64,000 nt of DNA from Botryosphaeria dothidea (lineage: Eukaryota > Ascomycota > Dothideomycetes > Botryosphaeriales > Botryosphaeriaceae), in NCBI GenBank assembly GCA_011503125.2, contig WWBZ02000016.1, positions 4,464,001 to 4,528,000 of the forward strand, given 5' to 3'. Positions 1-10,656 of the stretch are shown piece by piece. Position numbers and translations under genes: made by a program. Position 1 is the stretch's first letter; the number at the start of each line of letters is the position of its first letter. The notes below the pieces were generated by a model, which worked only from the letters and a program-made list of their open reading frames with translations, made no database searches and was not told the DNA's origin.

Positions 1-1
1 C

Positions 2-529
2 GACGCTACCTCTTTCCTCCACTTCGCCGGCAAGGGCGTTGCCAATCCTTTCCTGGCAGAAGACTGCACTCCGCGCCTGTACATGTTGGCCCTTGAGATC
101 ATGCTTACGAAGATCATGAAACCTGAAACCACCGCGGCGAATCTTGATATCCAAAACCGGGTTCATGAAGCCTACAGCCTGCTCTCCAGACGATCTTTCA
201 TTTTTGCCCATGATACGGAGACGCATGGGGACATGTCTTATCATCTTTCGGAGCCACTTTGCTGGCCTCTACTTGTCATTGGTGCGGCGGTACTGCGAAC
301 GGAACACAGAGATGCTTTTGAGAAGGTTTTGGAAGACCTGTGGTACATATCATACAACGGGTTTGTGCGGAGGGTCTCTGCCATTCTGAAAATGGTCTGG
401 AGTGCGGATGGTGGTAGGGTTGGCAACTTGGAAGCTACAGATTCTAGTATGGCAAATAACCAGGTGATTGATCACCCGGATTCCTCTATTGGATTTGATG
501 TTCTTCTTCGACAGAATGGACTGTCGTAG
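2..529 (+). CDS. C-terminal end of a probable Zn2Cys6 fungal transcription factor (5' truncated)
   Basis: The frame is open from the window edge and ends in TAG, giving about 175 C-terminal residues. Their character (alternating hydrophobic helices, a 'WPLLVIGAAVL' segment, a conserved-looking Trp/Tyr-rich stretch and a short polar tail) resembles the C-terminal part of the 'fungal specific transcription factor' domain that follows Zn2Cys6 DNA-binding domains. The zinc cluster itself would lie outside the window, so the assignment rests only on resemblance. Such regulators often sit at the edge of secondary-metabolite or catabolic loci, which fits the oxygenase genes downstream. The gene is convergent with the next gene. 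An unrelated helical fungal protein cannot be excluded. Confidence 0.5.
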   Translation, partial: DATSFLHFAGKGVANPFLAEDCTPRLYMLALEIMLTKIMKPETTAANLDIQNRVHEAYSLLSRRSFIFAHDTETHGDMSYHLSEPLCWPLLVIGAAVLRTEHRDAFEKVLEDLWYISYNGFVRRVSAILKMVWSADGGRVGNLEATDSSMANNQVIDHPDSSIGFDVLLRQNGLS

Positions 530-752
530 CTTATCTCCCTCAATTTCTGACCATACTGTATTCTTTCTCTTGAATCTGTGTAAGCTTAATGTAGGACCAA
601 CCCGTTAGTAGAGCACTATTTCGATCTTGGTTTCCAAAGGAATGCTTACTCAGTTGTCGCTATTGCAGTACGCCGATTGCATGTGTCGATGTTTCCGGTG
701 CTTGCGTACTGGACTGATGAGCATCAAGCCGTTTACTGAATGACAGCATTCC

Positions 753-1952
753 TCAGGATTGAATGAACCGGGTGGCCAGTGCCGATAGTGGAGGGTCCAG
801 ATACTCAGAGGTAACGTTTCCGTCTTTGCCTTCACGATGTGGAAAGCTGCCCAGTTGGGCTTGGTCACTCGCTTGACGGACCGACGGAGAAAGGATAAAC
901 CCGCATATCTCTTTGTTGACCTTTTCGATAGCTGTCCCGTCCAACGAACTGTGCTGTTGCACGTGCTCTGAGCGCTCGCTTGGGGTGGAGACCTCGTCAT
1001 CGGCGTCCGTCATTCTAGTCCTTGCCCAAGCAGTATTTGCCATGCCAGAAGAATATTTACCGACCTGTTCAGGTCTCTCTTGCTCATTCTTCCGTTGTTG
1101 TTCAACCAGCTCCTGGAAGTCGACATGTCCCGGGAACGCAAGTAAAGCGCTCCGCTCCAATTTGACACCATTACTGTCATCAAGGGAGATAGTTGACTTA
1201 AGATACCGGCCCTGTCCTTCGAACTCAGTGTCTTGAGTGAAATTGTCACTGGTACTGAAAGGGCTTGCAGTATTTCCATCAGATGGGCTGCTCTGCTCGT
1301 CTTCAAGCTCCGTCTGGTCGAGGGCAAATAAGATTGCGTGGCGGCCTCCTGCCTTCGTTCCTCTGGTCGACTTGCTGTGTGGCGACATGACCTCCTGATG
1401 GCTTCCCTCATCGATAGTAGATTTCTGCTTGCGACCAGACCTTCCCTTCCTGTTTCGCTTCGCCGGAGGAAATTGGATGCCGGCATCGCCAACGTTCCCC
1501 GAAAGGTTCTCCGTCTCGCCGCTCATGTCAAGACCGTTCGCCTGTTTCTCTTCCAGGTCAAGTTGGAGTGTAAGGCTGTTCTTGGAATCTTCGGTCCATC
1601 CGCCCTGGGAGTTGGTGCTGATCTTCCTATCTACAGACTGTTGGTCTTCCGTGGTGGTTCCATGGTTGCCATGGTCGGAGTTGCGACGCTTCCTAGGGTT
1701 GATCGTCCCGTGCTCAGTGGTCTGCCAAGTGCCGTCAGCATACCTCGTACATCATGGATATGAAGCATGCTCTCGGCCCACCCTTCCTGGTGTGCCCGAG
1801 TGTTCTCGCTCCTCTCTTAGGAGTGACTTATCTTGCTGCCCGGGCCTCCTGGGGATGTATCCTCCATGCCGCAGTACTTCGCAGTTCCGAGAGTGTAGGT
1901 TGCCTTCTGTCCTTACTCGCGCGGCGCTCGTGTCGCCAATGCCGTTGTTCAA
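753..1952 (-). CDS. hypothetical low-complexity protein, at least two exons, 5' end unresolved
   Basis: A long open frame runs from about 2018 down to the stop at 753, interrupted only by a TGA at 1752-1754. That TGA lies in a plausible 60-nt phase-0 intron (1781 to 1722: donor GTGGGC, branch GCTGAC, acceptor TTGGCAG), so the gene need not be broken. Exon 2 (1721-753) encodes a hydrophilic protein rich in Ser, Glu, Gln and Arg, with a basic stretch (KRNRKGRSGRKQK) that could be a nuclear localisation signal. I see no catalytic motif or membrane segment. The first in-frame ATG inside exon 2 is at 1526. No ATG is obvious further up, so a 5' exon is probably missing from this model. I do not recognise the family. 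Confidence 0.4.
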
Positions 1953-2795
1953 TGGATTTTCACAGTGTTGAGGGCGAAGGTGTCGGCGAGCTGGGTTGAA
2001 GGTCGCGGAAAGCGAGGGTTAGAATTTTGTCGAGTGTTGTGTGAGGATGGAGGGTTGGCGAGGCTGCTGCGGGCGTCGGCGGCCGCTCATGGCCAGAGTG
2101 TCCGCCTACGGGCGCAGCGACGGTCGCCGCCGAGCTGCCGCGGGCATTCCGAGCTCTTGGTTGACGGTCCACGGATGTTACAGGTCTCTGGTGTCCTGAA
2201 GTATAAGGGACAGAGTGGTATAGGCGTGGGGATTGCTGATGTCTCTCTGCTCAGGGGCTAGCGAACTTGGCGGTAAACTGTTCCGTCCTATCAGCGTGAT
2301 CACTTCAATGGCATACTAGGAGGATTCCGAAAACTATGATGCTTTACTCGAGTAGTGTGGAATATTTTCTGTGATGTTCAGTTTTTAGCATATCTTCGAA
2401 TATGTTGTCCGGTAGGAGCAAACAAATCTATCTTGCAAGACTGATAACTTCCACACAACCCAATATCCATTGAGCAAATCATTATAGAAACAATATTTAA
2501 AAGCTGTCCATTCATCTATTGCTGTACCATTGCATAGTAGGCACGAAAAACAGCAAATCCGGGGATAGTAACAAATAAAGCTCGTCAAGCAATCGGTCAC
2601 ATTTCAGCTATCCCGGTGGGCGCACGTTGACGAATTCCAGCTATGGTTCCTTTCAGATTGTGTACCTATCTGTAATTATTTGTTCTTTTACCTTATTTCA
2701 CTATCACTGCTCTTAATACTGTCTCTAGAGAAATACTTTCATTATTAACGCTGCTTACAATACGTCAAATCAAGCATGAAAGCTACACAATCAAT
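1953..2795. other. intergenic, no gene seen
   Basis: The part next to the hypothetical gene is GC-rich and may hold its unresolved 5' exon. From about 2330 to 2790 the sequence becomes clearly AT-richer than its surroundings and contains only short chance ORFs. It probably holds the 3' UTR of the dioxygenase gene that ends at 2796. Confidence 0.4.
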
Positions 2796-3614
2796 TTAGG
2801 CAACAGCAGCCTTCCCCGTCTGTTCCGGATATTGCACTGACATGAATCTCAGATCCCCCACGGCACCGATATTCGCAACTGGGTTCAAGCCTAACCACTC
2901 CCTTAATTCTGGGCTCAACTGCTCCTGCAATTCCCGTGGAAGCTTTGCTGTCCAGTTGACCTGCTGCCTCATGAATGGTGCGGTGTAGTACCCAAACAAT
3001 AGGGCACGATCCTGGTCCTTCGTCACATTCGCGCCGCTCGTGTGCCACACGCGGCCGTCCATGACGATGATATCCCCCGCCTTGGCCTCAAACGGCGTCA
3101 ACAGATCCGGCGCATTCGAGGGCACGTCCGCGCGCGCGGTCCACCTATTGGAACCGGGGATGTACCGCGTCGCTCCGTTATCCGCGGTAACGTCCGTCAG
3201 GCACCAGATGACGTTGAGCGCCCAGACCTCCTTCCACGGGTCGGGGAAGACGATGCTCATGTCCGAGTGCAGCGCCATGCTGGCGGAGCCGGGGCGCGCG
3301 ATGTTGGCCGTGAAGTTGGAGATGAGGAAGTTGTCGCCCAGCACCGACTTGACCATGTCGACGGCGGTCGGGTGCGCGATCAGCTCGCGGAAGATGGCGT
3401 CCAGCTCGAGCAGGTAGAAGATGCGCACGTTGCTCTCGTTCGGGTCGAGCCACGGGAGGAAGGTGTCGTCGCCGCGCGTCTCGGCCGCTTCTTTGGCTTT
3501 CCAGAGGCGGGCGAGGATCGTGGAGGCTTCGGTGCTGGAGAGCACAGAGGGGATTCTGACCCACCCGTTCTCCTTGAGGTGGGCGCGGGCTTCTGAGTTG
3601 TGTTCGTTATCCAT
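2796..3614 (-). CDS. PhyH-family Fe(II)/2-oxoglutarate-dependent dioxygenase
   Basis: Single-exon gene of 272 residues starting at ATG 3614 (MDNEHNSEAR). A longer in-frame start exists 16 codons upstream but does not resemble the family. The phytanoyl-CoA dioxygenase fold is supported by the HxD motif at His116 and Asp118 (ALHSDMS), the distal iron ligand His191 (MDGRVWHTS) and Arg203 (DQDRALLFGYY), the expected 2-oxoglutarate-binding arginine. All ligands are present, so the enzyme should be active. Such enzymes hydroxylate or desaturate small lipophilic substrates, and fungal relatives are common in meroterpenoid and alkaloid pathways; the substrate here cannot be read. It is the only undamaged gene between the hypothetical gene and the rhodopsin-like gene, and it lies beside a broken NLR and a broken FAD monooxygenase. 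Confidence 0.85.
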   Translation of the reverse strand: MDNEHNSEARAHLKENGWVRIPSVLSSTEASTILARLWKAKEAAETRGDDTFLPWLDPNESNVRIFYLLELDAIFRELIAHPTAVDMVKSVLGDNFLISNFTANIARPGSASMALHSDMSIVFPDPWKEVWALNVIWCLTDVTADNGATRYIPGSNRWTARADVPSNAPDLLTPFEAKAGDIIVMDGRVWHTSGANVTKDQDRALLFGYYTAPFMRQQVNWTAKLPRELQEQLSPELREWLGLNPVANIGAVGDLRFMSVQYPEQTGKAAVA

Positions 3615-4285
3615 GGCTTTTGTTATCCAGGCACTTTCCCAGAGCAAATTGTGTGAGTACATTTATTCTTTGGTTCTACCCCTCGTCTTATACTGGGATG
3701 GACACCCATGTCTCGGCAATGTTTACCCCGCACCTTGGATCAAGGGTTTGAAGAATAGCGAATCACCAGCCCACCAGGATGACAGGGTTCTAACATGGTC
3801 GCATTATCTGCTGAAGCATTTGCAGATCTTTCCCGTCAAAACGGTTAACAGTACCAACGGAGCGTGGAAAAGTTCGAGGCCAGACATTTTGCTAAGCTTG
3901 CAAACGTCTTGCTTAATCTTCCCGGAGCTATTACTGGATCCAAAATGACACCTCGAATTTTTATTCGTATTTTCAGCGAGTAATAAGAATGAACCTTGCC
4001 GTTGAAAGTGGATAAGATAGCGAATATTTTGATCCTCATTCCGGGGCCGTTCTCACGCTTGGGGTAGCCGAAGCCCATTCGTCTCTGCAGCGTGTACCGT
4101 GAGATAGCCCCTGATAAGCTTGGCTAAGTTTGCCGGCGAAGTCTTGTCTTTGTGCTTTATCCTTGAAGTGGATGCACTGCATTTGAAGCCATATGAAACG
4201 CCTTAGTTTCAGGTCAACCTTTTAAAGAAAGAAATCAATGATTCCTCCTACTTGTACGTCATTTGAACGCCTACCAAGAACAAGC
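3615..4285. other. intergenic, no gene seen
   Basis: It separates the dioxygenase start from the 3' end of the NLR pseudogene. It contains the dioxygenase promoter and only short overlapping ORFs in several frames. I see nothing else. Confidence 0.4.
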
Positions 4286-7200
4286 TCATACAGGGACCCA
4301 TGCTCCATTCGGCGCCTGCCTGGGGACTCGCCACCCAGCACCCGCGTTGCCCGAAAGCGTGAAATTGCCACTCTTGCCTTTCCCTACCTTGCCTGTCATT
4401 TGATATTCGCCCTCCTGCAATGTTTCCAACGAGCCGTTGAAGGCGGCATTGGCTAGTGGTGTCGAATCAAATTTTGTTGCTCTGAAGGCTGTGGCTTTGG
4501 CAATACGTTCTCTTGAATTCTCAGATACGATTTTAGAAACGATTTCGCTGAAATTCGAGTTGGATACCCATTGCCAGAACGGGGAGCCCCAAAGAGATTT
4601 TGAAAAAGGATTGACACCCTTCTCAAGCAATAAGTGGATACAATCAATATCTCTGGTCCACAGAAGAGGCGTACAACCTTCGAGATCTCTTGCGTGGATG
4701 TCTGCACCTGCAGCGATCAGAAACTCAAGTTCCTTAGGATCCTGGAGTACTGTTTGAGTATGCAATACAGTGGTTCCTCGAGCATCCCAAGCCCTTATAC
4801 TGGCACCATGCTTCAAAAGGCTGCGTGCGCATTCGGAATTCCGCTTCCGAAGGGCTGCTAAGAGAGGTGTTTCCTCATTTTTGCCGTCCAGAGCCTCCAT
4901 ATTAGCACCTCGGTCAATGAGAGTTCCAACAGCTTTGACCCAACCTTTGAGACAGGCCTCATGTAATAAAGTCCTTCGATCAATCTTGGTTCGAGTATTC
5001 GGGTCGAAGCCTTTCTCCACGAGGTCAATCAACACCTCCTCTTTGTTCCCCGAACATGCGCTTTCTAGCCGTAGTTGATCCAATTCGGCTTCTTCCAACC
5101 CCCCGGGCTCGCTCTTTTGGCTCCGTCCCATCCATTCTTGCCGAAGCAGATTACCCAGATCTGTGTGACCATTCTGGAAAGCTTTGGTTTGAGCAACCAA
5201 GCTGACCTTGCAGTTATTCCTCAAGAAGAAACGAACCAAATTTGTATGACCATTCTCAGCCGCAACCTCCAAGGGTGTCATTCCTCGAATCATCGTTGAG
5301 AGCACACTTCCGTCTAACGAATAGAGATATCTACAGATTGTTGTGTGGCCACCAAAGCAAGCTCCGTAGAATGGATGACGGTGTTCTTCTTCAGCTGGAG
5401 CTCTTGCGGCTGAAGCGCCTTTTTCAATTAACATTTTATAATGTTCCATGTACCCTAGAAAGCAGGCGATAAAAAGTGAAGTCGTGCCTAACGAGCCCTC
5501 GACATCTATTTGGGCCCCTCTGGAACCCTGGAGGAGCCAAATGAGTGCTCCAATATCATCGTTTGCCGCTGCGACGTGAATCGGTTTTGCATATTCGAAT
5601 CGATAGCAAGCTCCGCTCGATGTCGTAACTTTGAAAGTTGACACAGAAGCATCGTAGTCCAAATCACTCGTTGTTTCAAGTAGCTTTCGGAGGTTGGAGG
5701 ATACTGAACTCTTTAAGAGCGCGAAGTGCAGAATTTGCCAGTCGTCTTTTCCTTTCGCGTAGGGATCAACGCCGTGTTCAAGGATGCAATTTTACTGTGT
5801 CGATTTGTCCAGCCCGTGCGGCAATAATCAGCGGTGGCTCTCTCATGCAACCCCTCGGTTCATCTTCGATTGTATCTTTGGTGGTGTCTTGGTTCTGGCT
5901 GCTACCAATTGCCTTGTCGATGTCCACGTCATGGTCAATTAGGGCGGCGATTATAGCGTTGGCGCCACACTCGCACGCTCTATACATGACGTCCCGGCCA
6001 TCATCGCCCCTAGTCCCGATATTGTCTCCAGCTAGATAAATCAAGTCCCTCGCGACTGACGGCTCCGAAATCCATTCTGGTGCATATACAAGCGGTATGT
6101 GGCCCTTTTCATCTCTCACCGTGCATTTGGCAATGCAATGATGGTGCTTCGTGACAAGATCTTGTAGGCCTTGTTTTTCCTTTGTCTTGAGGAGATAGTG
6201 TAGAGCTGTTGAGCCTCTGTTGTCTTGTTGCTCCAACTCCGCATCTGTTGTATGTCTAGCCAATATTTTGATGCCCTCTACGTTCTTCGCAGACCAACAT
6301 GCAGTGGCCAATGGCGTCCTTCCCAGGTTGTTCACCTTGGTCAGATCAATTGGGAAATTGTCAACAATATTCAGGACTTCTCGGAATGGCAATTCGCTCT
6401 CCTAGCAAGCAATGTGGTGCAGAGCTGTATTTTTCTCATTTTCCTCAGCATCTAAGCAACGGACATCTGTGTGTGCTTTAAGCAGTAACTCGAATATCTC
6501 CGGAAGGTCTTCAATAGTGCCGTTGTCGAATATCGCATCGTAATCTCCTGAATTGAGCAACTTAGCCGGATATATGATCGGTGTACACCCTTCCGAGTCT
6601 CTGGCCTCCAGGAAATCGGCATTCTGGGTGTTTATGGCAAACAAATGCTTCAATATTTCCCTCCATGGCGATTTTGAACGACGTGCGTAATTATACTCGA
6701 GGTGTTTCTTGATTGAGCAGTGCAGAGGTGTCATCATAGATGAATTCTGGTGGCGCAAGGCAACTTGGAAGCCGAGCGGCGCACTGGATTGCTTGGATAT
6801 TGTGTTCAACACCAATATGGCATCTTTCGGGTCCATTCTTGCCAAATAATGAAGGGTTGTATCACCAGAACTCGTTTCAGCACTTACGTCTGGATGCTTC
6901 TGAGCTAAACGCTCGAGGAGTTGACTCCTGCGCTCATCTTCTACCCAGTGCCTTTCTCCGCAGAGTTCCAGAAGCAAGTGGAAAGGTGTCTTTTCGTCGC
7001 ATGCCTTGCTAGCATGATCCTGTTGGATTGTTGATGAACAACGATGATCCATTGATGATTGACATTAAGAGGGAGAGGGTAGGTAACCCGCTTGCCTCTT
7101 CTACAAGTGATTGTGCCTAAGCTATATAGTGAGACACGCTTTGTCTCAAAAACGAGTGATATCCAACAGATCCAGTCCCAAGCCTTGCACGACCTCAGTA

Positions 7201-9993
7201 AGATCCCAATTTTGTGATTGGATGGCAAGATGGGCTGCGGTATACCCGAGCTTCGTCGTTCTGTGCAAGTTCAATTAGCGGTGTGACTGAAGAAATATCT
7301 GGAAAATATGAAGGTGACCCTTCAGGACGGCACACATCCAGGGTGTCATTCCGTCCTCGTTCTCTGAATCCAGTATACCAGGTGTATCTCTCAATGCATG
7401 TAGAATCCATTGAACAGTGTCATAGCGGCCCTGTGAGGCAGCTCTATGTAGAGCTGTGTTTTGGTCATCCTCTCGTTTATATGCAAGGCCAGCGTTCTGG
7501 TCGACAAGATATGCCACTGTTTCCGTGTGGCCTTGCTCGGCTGCATCGCCAAGGCATTCAGAGAGGAAGTAAACTTTAGACTTTCCGGTCAGATTTGGAA
7601 GTCGATCAATTAAGTCCTTGACCTTTAATGATTGTCCGTATGATGCAGCATTTCTAGTGAGCTTTTCGTATTGATCTTGAAGATTGATTGGCAATGATGT
7701 CAAGGAGTCTGAGTCCCCGGTGAAGAGAAAACTCTCATTGGACAATACTTCAACGTCTTCGCGGAGCTCGTTTGAGAAACATTCCTGTGGAGTCGTGCAG
7801 TGGGACGATTGGGTGCCACGCAAGAAATCGGCTCGAAGGGAAAATCCAGCTTTTTGCAGCATCGAAACTAGCTGAATATTCTCGTCATCGATGGCTATCC
7901 TCAAAGGATCGTGCAGATCCGGGTCAATAGATACGCCACGAGAGAGAAGATTATGCAGAATTTCGTTTTCTGTTTCTCTTGAATTCCCAAATTCCGGACC
8001 ACCAACTGCACACATTAGTGGCGTGGAGATCTCTTGGCTTGGCCTGTCCACTTCGGCACCGTCTGCGATGAGGTGCTCCACGAGAGTTGGAAGACGAAGT
8101 ATACATGCCATGTGAATGGGATTGATATCGGAGATGCGCTGCAAAGTATTCTCTACCTTCTCGAGGAGGTAGATATTGGAGTCCAGAAGGATATAGCTCA
8201 GACAGGTTGTGGCCAGATACTCTTGATCTTGGTGGTCGTCGATCCGGAATCTCGATGTGGTCTCATGATTTGGATCAATCTTTCGAAGATACTCCTTGAC
8301 AGAAAAGTGGCTGAAGCTTAATTTATTGTCAAACTTTCGAATGAGACTGCTGCAATGGCGCAGGACTTTTTCCATGTCCACTTGATTGCTTCTGTCCAAA
8401 AGTTTTTGAGCTTTCTCGATGGAGACTGCCTCTGATATTTGCTGGACGTAAAGGGGTTCCTCGGCCAGGGCTATCCATCTGATAGTTCGTTCGATGCACT
8501 TCAGCGTCGGAGCTGAAGCATTCTGCGCTGTCCGCATAAGTATTCTCTGATATGTCTCCGGGAGTGTCGGTGGTAGATCCTTCAATGCTTTTCTGCACTC
8601 TCCGTTGCTTGGTAGATCATATAGATGGTCCAGTTGACACCTCACCCATTGAAACATGCCATCAGAACGGTCCACGAGGTCTGTTTGAATTTCTTCCTTC
8701 AGGTCATCAGGCTTTGTCCTGAATCTTGACTCAAGCTCCGCCGCGACGTATAATCGGACGTCAGCTTTCGAGGCCGCAACAGGCACTCATTCAAACTCTT
8801 TTAGACAGTCCCTAATATCATTCTCGTCCCTACTAGCGAATAGAGTCTTGATGGAATTGTCGGTTTGGCTTAGCTCGGCCAACGTCTCTACCATTGCTTT
8901 TCGACCCCTTAGGTATTCGTCAAGTCCGTCAATCACAATGATGGTAGAAACGAAGTGGGACGACATGGTCCCAAATGAGCTCCAGCAAAGACTTGGCCTC
9001 AAGCCTGAATAAATCAAAGGTATCGATCTCATCATGCTCTTTGTAGAAACCAACCATATCTGCAAGCGCCTCGTCGCTTTGAAGAACAAGCTGCTTTGCA
9101 ATCGATCCGAGAATATTGTGCAATGCCTGGGTCTGTTCATTTCCATAGTCACAGAAGAAAAACGCGGTTGCATGACTTGTATCCAACCTGTCGTTGATCG
9201 TGTCAATGATGCTCGCGCTAAGAACGGACTTGCCGGCGCCCGGGATGCCGTGGGGCCAAAGTTTGGAGTTCTTGGTTGACAGGAAACGTCGAAAATCGAT
9301 GCCCTCCAGAAACCATATACCGGTCCCGTTCTGTCGTGCTGCGATTTGTCTCTTGCGGAAAGTTTCCGGTTCAATCTTTGAGAATTCGTTGACGACTTTC
9401 CGCTGCTCTTTCTTCATTCTCCGCTTGGCTGCCTCAATCTCGGTGGAGCGGATGTGGGATCTTAATTCCTGGACATGTCGTATGGTCTCTTCTTGCTTCT
9501 TGAGGACGTCCACGACAGCTGACAGGGATTCCTTCTCCATCTCCAGCGATAGAATTGTTTTGTGCCTCTCGACGTCTGCACAGAGCTTCTCGATGGTCTC
9601 CTTCTTGAAATGCCAGCGCACTCCTTGCTTGATAGCAATCAATCGACGACTTTTTCGGCGATTGTTGGGTTGGCTTGTCCCATCAGAATTGGAGATCTCG
9701 TTCTCGGCGAAACATTGTTGCAGCAACTGAAGTATTTGATCGAGCGCCTGGTTGATCTCCATAATGATGGTTCCACTGGGCGCCTCGTCCATCTCGTCAT
9801 CATCCAGCTGTTCCAAGACGATGCGAACCTTGCTGAGGATGCAGTACAGAGACAGTACTTCCTTACAGAGCTTGCGTATCTCGTTTTGTGACTCTTTGAC
9901 CTCGTCCATGATTGCCATGATTTTCTTGGTCACATCCTTGGCCAGCATGACAAGATCTGCAATGCCCGAGGCAACTGAAAGAGTGTCCGCCAT
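4286..9993 (-). pseudogene. decayed NLR-like STAND gene (N-terminal fungal domain, NACHT, ankyrin repeats)
   Basis: Translation from ATG 9993 (MADTLSVASGIADL) gives a fungal STAND-type N-terminal helical domain, a coiled-coil linker, then a NACHT module with Walker A GIPGAGKS and Walker B-like IIVIDGLDEY, a winged-helix-like segment (AEEPLYVQQI) and more than ten ankyrin repeats. Fungal proteins of this design act in non-self recognition and regulated cell death. The frame is broken repeatedly: an extra base in a CCC run near 8957, between Walker A and B; in-frame TGA at 8787-8789; in-frame TAA at 7275-7277; a stretch with several stops at about 7148-7053 that might hide a degraded intron; in-frame TAG at 6402-6404; and one extra base near 5783. 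Protein on either side of each lesion continues the same repeats, so these are lesions within one gene. The last 40 or so residues before 4286 no longer look like ankyrin. Sequencing errors could explain the two indels but not the whole set. Confidence 0.85.
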
Positions 9994-10656
9994 GATGGTT
10001 ATCGAAAGTCGGCGGACAATAAGGACAGGCAAATTAAACTGTGTCAAATGCGGAAAAAACGCTCCGTCGACAATTCCTGGGATGGATTCAGCCTTTCAAA
10101 GATTCAAGGTTGTGGAAAACTTCGACCGGTCGCGGTGCTCAGCCGCACGACATGGGAAGATTAGGAAAGTTATAGTCAACCCCAGTGGCTTTCACAGTCG
10201 GAGAGGGCTGTGCTTGCGCCGGTAAACGGGTGCATATTTCTCGTTGCAGGCGCATTCAGCGTGCAGGGCTTGCAAATGCGATAGTCTCTTGTTTTCCATC
10301 TTGTACAACGCAATATTCTTTGATAGGGTGGGCGAATCCTTTACCATTGGAGGCCGCAAGTGTGCACAGGGGCTGTGAGCCCTAATGTCTGTGGGGTCGG
10401 TCGCACTTCGACTTGATCCGCTCTCGTCCCCGCATGCAGTCAGCTCCTACCCAAGCCAATGTAGAGGCAGGATGACCCTCAACATACATGAAAAATCGAG
10501 ACTGCAAGGCTGAAAGGCCACTCCGCAGACGTGGGATTCTCTTGCTATGCATTGCTGCCTAGCCGGGTCACACATCATAGCAACGAGCTAAGGATTTATC
10601 ATTCTTGTGGTATTGTGTAACAAACCATAGAGAATCACACCTCACGGACACTGTCT
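9994..10656. other. intergenic, no gene seen
   Basis: This is the promoter side of the NLR pseudogene and the 3' flank of the FAD monooxygenase. It has only short ORFs and no recognisable elements. Confidence 0.4.

Noticed and set aside
1752..1754. In-frame TGA in the hypothetical gene at 753-1952, at first taken as a nonsense mutation
   Set aside because: A 60-nt phase-0 intron (1781-1722) with GTGGGC donor, GCTGAC branch and TTGGCAG acceptor removes it, so no lesion is needed.
7275..7277. Apparent frameshift in the NLR pseudogene near 7270
   Set aside because: The ankyrin sequence TTKLGYTAAHLAIQ continues in the same frame after TAA, so this is an in-frame stop and not an indel.
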